DNA of 12,045 nucleotides from NCBI GenBank assembly GCA_041663565.1, contig JBAYMJ010000031.1, positions 1-12,045 of the forward strand, given 5' to 3'. The notes under the pieces are model-generated. The model was given only the letters and a program-made list of their open reading frames with translations. It was not told the DNA's origin and made no database searches. The position numbers were made by a program, and so were the translations under genes. Below are positions 6,578-12,045 of this stretch, one piece after another; positions within the stretch are counted from its first letter, which is position 1, and every line of letters starts with the position of its first letter. This DNA is from CAINOH01 sp041663565 (lineage in GTDB: Archaea > Micrarchaeota > Micrarchaeia > Norongarragalinales > CAINOH01).

Positions 6578-7111
6578 GTGGCCTCTGTGCGAAACGCGAA
6601 ACGGCCGACGGACGAAAAAACATTCATAATCCGGTTCCTCGTCGCGTTCTTTTCCCTCTACTTTGCAATCCACGCAATCGACTGGCTCTTCCCGGCGCTG
6701 TTTTATCCGCTCAAACTGCTCGTCGCCCTCTCGCTTGTGCCGCTTCTTTCAGCAGCCGGCATATCTGCAACCGTTAACGGGATGGTGGTCGCAACCGCAG
6801 CGGCAAAGTACGCGATGGTGGTCGAGTGCACCGGCCTGGTGATAACCGCGCTCCTGGCATCCGCGCTTTACGCTTCCGAGATGAAGCTGGGCGCCGTGGC
6901 ACGCGCCCTTGTCTTTTACGCGCCCTTCCTGTTTGCGTTCAACATCTTCCGCGTGCTGCTCACGATATGGGCCGAGACCGCCTTCGGCGCAGGTGCGTTC
7001 GACCCCGCGCACGCCCTGTCGTGGCTTGCGGACTCGCTCGTGGTGGTCCTCATCTGGGCGCGCGTCGCGTTGGGTTGGGGCAGCGGCAAGCCAAGCCACC
7101 GGGTTTTATAG
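6578..7111 (+). CDS. Small exosortase/archaeosortase-family transpeptidase
   Basis: This 177-residue, mostly hydrophobic protein has the order of conserved residues seen in exosortases and archaeosortases. A Cys lies in VVECTGLV (Cys84), Asn-x-x-Arg in AFNIFRVLL (Asn122, Arg125), and a possible third polar residue in FDPAHALSWL (His145). Archaeosortases cleave C-terminal sorting signals (PGF-type in haloarchaea) and move the protein onto an archaeal lipid. This one is shorter than haloarchaeal ArtA and closer to minimal archaeosortase subfamilies. Membrane segments are expected at about 15-35, 43-62, 68-98, 107-130 and 148-166. The start is a GTG, with another GTG at 6587 also possible; no ATG fits. 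It follows carS by 10 bases, so co-transcription is likely. No PGF-like target protein is visible in this window. Confidence 0.82.
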   Translation: MASVRNAKRPTDEKTFIIRFLVAFFSLYFAIHAIDWLFPALFYPLKLLVALSLVPLLSAAGISATVNGMVVATAAAKYAMVVECTGLVITALLASALYASEMKLGAVARALVFYAPFLFAFNIFRVLLTIWAETAFGAGAFDPAHALSWLADSLVVVLIWARVALGWGSGKPSHRVL

Positions 7112-7122
7112 GATTGTCTACA

Positions 7123-7132
7123 AAAAAATATT
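7123..7132 (+). promoter_or_regulatory. TATA box for tRNA-Gln
   Basis: AAAAAATATT lies about 33 bases before the mature tRNA 5' end, so transcription would start within about 10 bases of it. A second AT-rich stretch (GTTTTATA, 7103-7110) overlaps the end of the preceding gene and is a less likely alternative. Confidence 0.5.
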
Positions 7133-7160
7133 CCCACAAAACAGTGGCTAGTTTTACAAT

Positions 7161-7233
7161 AGCCCCGTCGTATAGCGGTCAAGTATGTCAGGCTCTGAAC
7201 CTGAAGACAGCGGTTCGATTCCGCTCGGGGCTA
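7161..7233 (+). tRNA. tRNA-Gln (anticodon CTG)
   Basis: A complete cloverleaf of 73 bases without encoded CCA. The acceptor AGCCCCG/CGGGGCT pairs fully with A1-U72, typical of glutamine tRNAs, and the discriminator is A. The D-stem GTAT/GTAT uses two G-U pairs. The anticodon stem TCAGG/CCTGA encloses loop CTCTGAA with anticodon CTG at 7195-7197. The variable loop has four bases. The T-arm AGCGG/CCGCT has loop TTCGATT. No intron is present. It reads CAG codons; a TTG isoacceptor would be elsewhere. In most archaea it would be charged with Glu and amidated by GatDE. Confidence 0.95.
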
Positions 7234-7239
7234 TGCTCC

Positions 7240-7245
7240 TTTTTT
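7240..7245 (+). terminator. Oligo-T terminator after tRNA-Gln
   Basis: A run of six T residues begins seven bases after the tRNA, in the usual place for an archaeal tRNA terminator. The TTTTTTAT stretch might also contribute a TATA-like element for the downstream deaminase, about 55 bases before its ATG. Confidence 0.5.
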
Positions 7246-7298
7246 ATCCAAACGGCAACACAGTTCCTAAGACTCCGACGCAACGGGCGAAACGCAAC

Positions 7299-8558
7299 AT
7301 GACGATACGAATCAGGGGCGTCCTTGTTGGCAACAAAAGGACGGACATCCTAGTTGAAGGCAACCGCATCGCAAAAATCGGCGACTGCAGGGGCGTGCGC
7401 GCCGAGTTTGAGATTGACGGTGCGAAGAAAGCCGCAATCCCCGGCCTGTCCAACTGCCACACCCACGCTGCGATGACGCTTTTCCGCGGCTACGCGGACG
7501 ACTTGCCCTTGCAGGACTGGCTGGAGAAAAAAATCTGGCCCCTTGAGGGCAAGCTTACAAAGGACGACATCTACTGGGGGACCAAGCTTGCCTGCCTGGA
7601 GATGGTGAAGACGGGCACCACGTTCTTTTCCGACATGTACTGGAACGTCCCAAGCGTTGCAAAGGCTGTTGGGGAATCCGGCATGCGCGCAACGCTGAGC
7701 GCCGCGTTTACGGATGCTGCGGGAAAAAGCAAGAGGGAAAAAAATATCATGCTCAACGAACGGCTCTACAAGCAAATCCACAACACTGCAGGTGGCCGCA
7801 TAAGGATGGCGCTTGGGCCGCACGCGCCGTATACCGCATCAGAGGAAGCGCTGCTGTGGTGCAAGGAATTCGCCGACAGGCACGGCCTCTTGATTCACAT
7901 ACACGTTTCGGAAAACCGGCGCGAGGTCGAGGAGTCCGTAAAAAAGACTGGATTGCGGCCAGTGGAGTACCTTGAAAAAATCGGTTTTCTTGAAAGCAAC
8001 GTGGTCGCGTGCCACTGCGCGTGGGTCAATGACGGGGAAATCTCAATCTTGGCGAAAAGGAAAGTAACGGTCGTGCACAACCCCGCATCCAACCTCAAGC
8101 TCGCTTCTGCCATCTCGTTTCCCTACGCAAAACTCAAGAAAGCGGGAGTGCGGGTGCTTTTGGGAACGGACGGCGCGGCATCGAACAACAGCTTGGACAT
8201 GTTCGGCGCGATGAAACTCGCCTCGCTCTTGCAAAAGGGGGTTGACGCGAACCCGGGGGCGTTCCCCGCTGCGGACGTTTTCGCGGCAGCGACTTCCAGA
8301 CCTGCAACGGCCTTCGGGATTGACGCGGGCGAAATCAGGGAAGGAAAGCTTGCGGACCTGCTTCTTGTGGACTTGCGAAGGCCGGAAATGGTGCCGAACC
8401 ACAACCTAATCTCAAACCTGGTCTACTCAGCGAACGGCTCGTGCGTGGACACAACCATCTGCGACGGAAAAATACTGATGCAGGACGGCCTGGTGGAAGG
8501 AGAGGAAAAAATAATGGAAAAGGCGGAAGGCGCCGCTTTCGCCGCAGTAAGAAGATAA
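7299..8558 (+). CDS. dadD: 5'-deoxyadenosine / MTA / SAH deaminase
   Basis: A 419-residue amidohydrolase-superfamily enzyme closely matching the archaeal DadD/MtaD group, which deaminates 5'-deoxyadenosine, S-adenosylhomocysteine and 5'-methylthioadenosine to inosine derivatives. This recycles by-products of SAM use. Metal and catalytic residues are all visible: HTH at 54-56 in SNCHTHAAMTLFRGY, His202 and Glu205 in HIHVSEN, His239 in VACHCAWVN, and Asp291 in LLGTDGAASNNS. The flanking N- and C-terminal strands form the usual small beta-sandwich. The frame stays open upstream to within the tRNA gene, but ATGs there (7185, 7233) would overlap tRNA-Gln. The ATG at 7299 gives the family N-terminus MTIRIRGVLV. 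No strong Shine-Dalgarno is visible. The gene converges on the permease with about 40 bases between them. Confidence 0.93.
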   Translation: MTIRIRGVLVGNKRTDILVEGNRIAKIGDCRGVRAEFEIDGAKKAAIPGLSNCHTHAAMTLFRGYADDLPLQDWLEKKIWPLEGKLTKDDIYWGTKLACLEMVKTGTTFFSDMYWNVPSVAKAVGESGMRATLSAAFTDAAGKSKREKNIMLNERLYKQIHNTAGGRIRMALGPHAPYTASEEALLWCKEFADRHGLLIHIHVSENRREVEESVKKTGLRPVEYLEKIGFLESNVVACHCAWVNDGEISILAKRKVTVVHNPASNLKLASAISFPYAKLKKAGVRVLLGTDGAASNNSLDMFGAMKLASLLQKGVDANPGAFPAADVFAAATSRPATAFGIDAGEIREGKLADLLLVDLRRPEMVPNHNLISNLVYSANGSCVDTTICDGKILMQDGLVEGEEKIMEKAEGAAFAAVRR

Positions 8559-8597
8559 CTGGCCAGGAGTGGCGCCGCACCCAAGAAGAACTTTTTC

Positions 8598-9830
8598 TCA
8601 GGAGCCGCGTATTGCGTCTATCGGCGCGAGCTCGGCTGCGCGGCGCGCAGGAAACACGCCTGAAAGCGTCCCGAGTATGAACGCGAATGCGAGCGCGCCA
8701 CCTATCAGCTCGGGCGTGAACGTGGCGTAGAAGTTTGGGATGCCGGACGCCAGGGCGAGCAGTTCCACGAGCTTGGCGATGCCCATCCCGATAAGCACCC
8801 CGAAGACCCCGCCCACGAGGCCTAGCGTGCCCGACTCCAGGATGAACAGGTAAAGGATGTCGTTCTTCGTCGCGCCAACTGCCTTCATTATGCCGATTTC
8901 AGTCGTGCGCTCAAGCACGGAAGTGTACATTGTGTTCATGATGCCGATTCCGCCCACGATGAGGGATATTACTGCGATGCCTGCAACTACTGCCACGACT
9001 ACGTTGAGGATGGCGTTGAACGTCTCGGCAAGCTGGCCGGGCGTCTGCACCGTGAAGTCCTCCTCACCCTTCTTCACTCCGTGGAGGGTGCGCAGCTTCT
9101 TCGCGGCCGCGTCAGCAGCGTCCTCGGGTGACACCCCGTCCTGCGCCATCGCGACGATGGTCTCGAAGCGGTCGGTGTTGAACACCTCCTTCGCGTCCTC
9201 AAGCGAGAGGTACACTAGCGAATCGTCGATGGGGTTTCCCTGCGGCGCGAAGGAACCGATTACCTTGAACGAGTGGCCCTCGACGTCGAGCGTCTGCCCT
9301 ATCGAGATGTTCTTGCCCTCGAACGTGTACTTGCCATTGGCAAGCCCCCAGCCAATCATTGCCTTCCCGCGCTCGCCTATCGAGAACAACCGGCCCTTGT
9401 CAACGCGGTAGGTTGCCGTCTGGAGGAATATCTCGCGCGACGCAGTGGACGTCTCGATTCCTCCCACAATCAGGTACGCCGAAAGCTGGCCGCCGAAATC
9501 CACCCTGCCCGCCTTGGACATTATTGCGGTGGCTTCCTTGACCCCGCGGGCGTTGCGTACCGCGCTCAAGTCCTGGTCCGTAAGCCCGAGCGCGGTGCCC
9601 TGGCCTGCGCTGAAGCTCCCGCCGGGCGCGACTATGAACTTGTTGGTCCCAAGCGACTCGAACTGCCGGTTGACCGTCGCCTGTAGGCCGTTGCCAAGCG
9701 AAATCAGCGACACCAGGGCGGTGATGCCGATGGTGAGGCCGATGAGCGTGAGGAACGTGCGCTTTCGAGAAAACCCCAGGTGGCTTGCAGTAAGCTGCAC
9801 ATAACCTAGTAAGCGTTCAACAAAAGACAT
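8598..9830 (-). CDS. MacB/FtsX-type ABC transporter permease
   Basis: A 410-residue membrane protein with MacB/LolC-like layout: one N-terminal membrane helix (about 26-46, LTLIGLTIGITALVSLISLG), a large extracytoplasmic MacB_PCD-type domain to about 270, then three FtsX-type helices (about 274-295, 325-355, 375-393). The cytoplasmic coupling loop ERTTEIGIMKAVGATKNDI (307-325) and the terminal FPARRAAELAPIDAIR are family hallmarks. Such proteins act with a separate ATPase as mechanotransmitters or exporters of peptides or lipoproteins rather than classic transport channels. No ATP-binding subunit lies beside it here: its 3' neighbour is the convergent deaminase and its 5' neighbour the E2-like gene, 90 bases away on the same strand. 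The ATG at 9828-9830 (MSFVERLLGYVQLTASHLGF) is preferred over an upstream TTG. Confidence 0.93.
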   Translation of the reverse strand: MSFVERLLGYVQLTASHLGFSRKRTFLTLIGLTIGITALVSLISLGNGLQATVNRQFESLGTNKFIVAPGGSFSAGQGTALGLTDQDLSAVRNARGVKEATAIMSKAGRVDFGGQLSAYLIVGGIETSTASREIFLQTATYRVDKGRLFSIGERGKAMIGWGLANGKYTFEGKNISIGQTLDVEGHSFKVIGSFAPQGNPIDDSLVYLSLEDAKEVFNTDRFETIVAMAQDGVSPEDAADAAAKKLRTLHGVKKGEEDFTVQTPGQLAETFNAILNVVVAVVAGIAVISLIVGGIGIMNTMYTSVLERTTEIGIMKAVGATKNDILYLFILESGTLGLVGGVFGVLIGMGIAKLVELLALASGIPNFYATFTPELIGGALAFAFILGTLSGVFPARRAAELAPIDAIRGS

Positions 9831-9920
9831 GCAAACCACGAAGCGGATATTCCCATTGCTTAGGTGGGCCGCTTTTTTCAACCCTTCCCAACGCGCAGGC
9901 GGGAATGGCGCGGGCGCTTT

Positions 9921-10391
9921 TCAACCAACTATCTTCGGCCGCGACGGCCGGGCTCCGGGCCCCGCCTGCGACTTGGGATGCTCGAGGTAATACTGCGCGG
10001 CCTCGTAGTTGAGCGGCGAGTCGGGGTTGGGGTTTTCCAATAGCTGCGAAAGCGCGTCGATGATGCTTGCCACGGTCTGGCCTGCGGCCCAGAGGTTCAC
10101 TAGCCGGATGCACACCTTCCCCTTCTCGTCGATGTTGGGATGGAAAATCGGCGTCTTCCAGACTAGCTCGAACCCGCCCGCGTAGGGGTACTCGCGCTTG
10201 AGCCGCAGGAAGACCAGGTGCCTGTTGATGGGCACGAGGTCGCCGTCCCGCACGCACAGCGCGTCGCCCAGGATGCGGAAGGTGTACTCGGTGTGGTCTG
10301 CCGAGACGTCAAAGTCAAAGCCCCGGCTGCGGAGCTGGTTGTACTCGCTCTCTATCCTGCGTCTCCAAATCTCCGAGGGAAGCTGGGGCAT
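9921..10391 (-). CDS. E2 ubiquitin-conjugating enzyme-like protein
   Basis: This 156-residue protein has the core of a UBC-fold E2. The HPN motif at 84-86 is followed at the canonical spacing by the catalytic Cys94 (PIFHPNIDEKGKVCIRL). Next come Trp101 and NPNPDSPLNYEAAQYY (120-135), equivalent to the eukaryotic CDPNPDDPLVPEIA region. The N-terminal helix (WRRRIESEYNQLRSRG) and the strands through YTFRIL, HLVFLRLKREYPY and FELVW also fit. Differences include loss of the Pro-Pro after the YP motif (YAGGF instead) and a short tail (GPGARPSRPKIVG) replacing the last E2 helices. E2s accept a ubiquitin-like protein from an E1 and pass it to a target. No E1, ubiquitin-like protein, RING or JAMM gene is in the window. 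A TATA-like box lies about 36 bases before the ATG and no Shine-Dalgarno is seen. Confidence 0.88.
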   Translation of the reverse strand: MPQLPSEIWRRRIESEYNQLRSRGFDFDVSADHTEYTFRILGDALCVRDGDLVPINRHLVFLRLKREYPYAGGFELVWKTPIFHPNIDEKGKVCIRLVNLWAAGQTVASIIDALSQLLENPNPDSPLNYEAAQYYLEHPKSQAGPGARPSRPKIVG

Positions 10392-10421
10392 ACTATGACC
10401 AACTTAGTAGGTAGGAAGCAA

Positions 10422-10431
10422 AAGAATAAAC
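10422..10431 (-). promoter_or_regulatory. TATA-like element for the E2-like gene
   Basis: GTTTATTCTT on the minus strand is centred about 36 bases before the E2-like ATG and predicts a leader of about 10 bases. Its T-rich character may also end the transcript of the upstream coiled-coil gene. Confidence 0.45.
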
Positions 10432-10486
10432 CATTAATGCAAGGGCGAGGGGCGTTGCCTGCAAACCCGAAGGCTGGTCCAGTCCC

Positions 10487-10822
10487 TCAAACCAGTTTCT
10501 TTCCCTCTGCCTCGTGCCTGTGCAGGCTGTTGCGCACGCCCACAACTGCATCGGACAACCTGGAAAGCTCCGAGGAAAGCTTCTCGGGCTCAATTGTCTT
10601 AAGCAGCGCCGATGAGCGCTCGGTTGCCAGGCGCAGCTCGGCCAGCCTCTTCTCCAGCAACTCCGTCTCGGAGCGCGCCCGGGAAAGCTCGTCGGAAAGC
10701 GAGGCGACCTTTGCGTCCAGCCCCGCGCGTGCTGCCTTCTGCTGCTCTGCTTCCCTTCGCAGCTGCTCCACGTCGGCCTGCAAAATGGCCAGTTTCGATG
10801 CAACGTCATCCTGCTGCGGCAT
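10487..10822 (-). CDS. Small coiled-coil protein
   Basis: A 111-residue, charged, almost entirely helical protein. Heptad-like spacing of Leu/Ile/Val runs from about residue 8 to 70 (LAILQADVEQLRREAEQQKA, then LSDELSRARSETELLEKRLA). A break at IEPEK is followed by a second helix (LSSELSRLSDAVVGVRNSLH). There is no signal peptide, membrane segment or Cys. It probably forms a homodimer or a partner-binding rod in the cytoplasm. I recognise no specific family. It lies between the E2-like gene and the hypervariable surface protein, all on the minus strand, with a TATA-like CTATTTCA (about 10846-10853) placed for leaderless initiation at the ATG. Its size is close to the DGR accessory protein Avd, but the heptad pattern is not Avd-like. 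Low-complexity composition limits any homology claim. Confidence 0.75.
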   Translation of the reverse strand: MPQQDDVASKLAILQADVEQLRREAEQQKAARAGLDAKVASLSDELSRARSETELLEKRLAELRLATERSSALLKTIEPEKLSSELSRLSDAVVGVRNSLHRHEAEGKKLV

Positions 10823-10886
10823 ACGAACGGGTTACTGCCTTGCTGTTGAAATAGCCTTTGCTGGGCTTGGACTTCAACCCTTCTTA

Positions 10887-11055
10887 CTACTTGCAACAGC
10901 GGAATCCGAAGTGCGGGTTCGAGGTCGACGGAACGTAGTTCAAGGACAAGGCAAATACACCAGCGCCGGTTCCAGTGCCCCAGCTCCCGCCGCGGAGGAA
11001 CGCACGAGCACTACCACCGCCGTTGTAATCCCAGTAATAGTCACCACCGTAAGCG
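10887..11055 (-). other. Candidate DGR variable region (VR)
   Basis: The last roughly 55 codons fit a template repeat in which adenines were randomised. Around RGGSW and GFRCC, positions often Asn in DGR templates read here as Gly (GGC), Thr (ACT, ACC), Ser (TCC), Tyr (TAC) and His (CAC): all NNY codons reachable from AAY by changing A only. Unchanged Asn (AAC) codons are interspersed. The nearby TCG, CCG and TTC codons could derive from ACG, ACG and ATC the same way. A second cluster (Asp-Tyr-Tyr-Trp-Asp-Tyr-Asn, about 332-338) has the same NNY character. The left boundary is approximate. No template repeat or reverse transcriptase lies in the window. Confidence 0.6.
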
Positions 11056-12045
11056 GGATTGGTGCTCCCAACAGACGTAGGCATGCCGGTTACATAATTA
11101 AACCCGTTAACATAACCAGAACCCACGCTGGGGTTTGGGTCGTAAGTGACCACCCGGTCCGTCCACTCCTCAACATTCCCAGTCATATCATAAGCACCCG
11201 AACTTGAAACGCAAGCAGAATGCGAGCCAGTAGTAGCAGGGGCCCCACTCGACGCCACATTACAACCAGTCGCACCCCCATCCGCCCCCGGGTCAGGGGT
11301 TCCCGCAGCTGCCTGCTGCCACTCCGTGTTCGTACAAAGACGCTTACCCGCATTCAAACAAGCTTTCTTGGCAGCGCAGAAGTTTATGTTCGCCAAAGGA
11401 ACCTGCCCCGAAGCAGAACCAGCAACAGCAGTAGTAGAGCTGTCCTCCGACCCGGCAGCGCAAGCGTCATTGGTAACCGTACCACTGGCGCTATACGCCT
11501 CGTATTTCATCACACAAAAATCATTGACAAGCAGGGAAGAATTGCCGGGAACCTTCGCCCAATTCGCATCGCAGGTCCGGACGCTGCACGAAGTAACAAG
11601 CGGCTTGTCGCCCTTGAGAAGGAAGTTAGCAACGCCGGAACCGGCGACCGAATACACAAAACGCAAGTCCGAAACTTCAACGCCAGCCTTGCCACCACAA
11701 TCAACCACGCCAGCGCCCTGGGCAGCGACATAAACTGATTCACTTGGGCCAATCATCAACGAACAGGACATTGTCGCGGAAAAATCATCATTCGGCTTTG
11801 AACAATACGCCGGGCAGTAATAATCACCGGAATAATACGGATATATTGGCAAGTCGGTTCCGCCCACATTAACGCCATCCAAACGGAGGGTGGAAGTGCC
11901 TGTGTTCTGGATTTGAAGAACAAGGTTCGAATCCACGACTTTCGAAGACAAGACCTTGATAGGTGACAAAGAAGACCAGTACGCCTGCGACTGCTGCTGC
12001 TTCATCGAAACCTGCGAAGACGGAAAAGAAGACATCGCGCTTACG
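10887..12045 (-). CDS. Pilin-like/FGE-fold surface protein, probable DGR target (5' end outside window)
   Basis: The frame is open to the right edge, so the true start and N-terminus are missing; 385 residues are visible. Numbering below starts at an internal Met (12033-12035). Residues about 18-60 (YWSSLSPIKVL, then LVLQIQNTGTSTLRLDGVNV) resemble the part just after the hydrophobic helix of archaeal type IV pilin-like proteins, suggesting membrane or pilus anchoring. From about 170 an FGE-sulfatase/C-type-lectin fold follows: FCVMKYEA, GKRLCTNTEWQQAA, GAYDMTGNVEEWTD, RAFLRGGSW and FGFRCC. The two catalytic cysteines of formylglycine-generating enzymes, expected between RGGSW and GFRC, are absent, so this is likely a binding scaffold, not an FGE. 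Many cysteines suggest disulfides outside the cell. The C-terminal residues match DGR variable regions. Composition looks less GC-rich than the neighbours. Confidence 0.85.
   Translation of the reverse strand, partial: VSAMSSFPSSQVSMKQQQSQAYWSSLSPIKVLSSKVVDSNLVLQIQNTGTSTLRLDGVNVGGTDLPIYPYYSGDYYCPAYCSKPNDDFSATMSCSLMIGPSESVYVAAQGAGVVDCGGKAGVEVSDLRFVYSVAGSGVANFLLKGDKPLVTSCSVRTCDANWAKVPGNSSLLVNDFCVMKYEAYSASGTVTNDACAAGSEDSSTTAVAGSASGQVPLANINFCAAKKACLNAGKRLCTNTEWQQAAAGTPDPGADGGATGCNVASSGAPATTGSHSACVSSSGAYDMTGNVEEWTDRVVTYDPNPSVGSGYVNGFNYVTGMPTSVGSTNPAYGGDYYWDYNGGGSARAFLRGGSWGTGTGAGVFALSLNYVPSTSNPHFGFRCCK

Noticed and set aside
7185..7298. N-terminal extension of the deaminase into the tRNA region
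   Set aside because: The upstream ATGs lie inside or on the last base of tRNA-Gln, and the extra residues do not resemble the family N-terminus.
10487..10822. Coiled-coil protein as the DGR accessory protein Avd
   Set aside because: Size is similar, but the long regular heptads do not resemble the Avd four-helix bundle.
10823..10886. DGR template repeat or IMH hairpin next to the variable region
   Set aside because: No copy of the tail and no strong GC hairpin is visible in the 64 bases after the stop codon; the template must be elsewhere if it exists.
10218..11207. Long plus-strand open frame (about 329 codons)
   Set aside because: It is antisense to the E2-like, coiled-coil and surface-protein genes; its translation is Ser/Arg-rich with no domain, typical of a shadow frame in GC-rich DNA.
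1..12045. CRISPR array, insertion sequence, integrase or rRNA
   Set aside because: No regularly spaced repeats, transposase or integrase motifs, terminal inverted repeats or rRNA segments were seen on either strand.

Overview
This window looks like archaeal chromosomal DNA. It carries CDP-archaeol synthase (only needed for ether lipids), a small archaeosortase-family protein, an archaeal-type MetRS with zinc knuckles, an XRE-CBS regulator of the archaeal COG3620 type, a tRNA-Gln with A1-U72, and mostly leaderless genes with TATA boxes 20-30 bases upstream of the start codon. It is GC-rich by eye. A DPANN lineage is a guess, based on compact spacing, a DGR-type target protein and an E2-like protein; no phylogenetic marker here settles it.

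Layout, left to right. A protein of unknown function runs off the left edge (minus, 1-340). It is preceded by about 270 bases with no gene but extensive complementary segments, which may be a structured RNA or leader. Next comes metG (minus), divergent from an HTH-CBS regulator (plus), with one AT-rich box between them. A double-length ThyX-like flavoprotein and a class I methyltransferase follow, both minus. Divergent from the methyltransferase is a two-gene plus-strand unit, CDP-archaeol synthase then archaeosortase-like protein, followed by tRNA-Gln(CTG) and a 5'-deoxyadenosine/MTA/SAH deaminase. The right third is all minus strand: an orphan MacB/FtsX-type permease, an E2 ubiquitin-conjugating-like protein, a small coiled-coil protein, and a large surface protein, cut by the right edge, whose C-terminus has the signature of a diversity-generating retroelement (DGR) variable region.

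Links between genes. CDP-archaeol synthase makes the precursor of the archaeal lipids to which archaeosortases attach proteins, so that pair forms a plausible surface-anchoring unit. MetRS, the CBS regulator and the deaminase all touch methionine/SAM/MTA metabolism, which suggests but does not prove a common ligand. The most striking items are the archaeal E2 with an intact HPN...Cys active site, the DGR-type hypervariable C-type-lectin/FGE-fold surface protein, and the tandem ThyX protein whose two halves each keep a different part of the ThyX signature.
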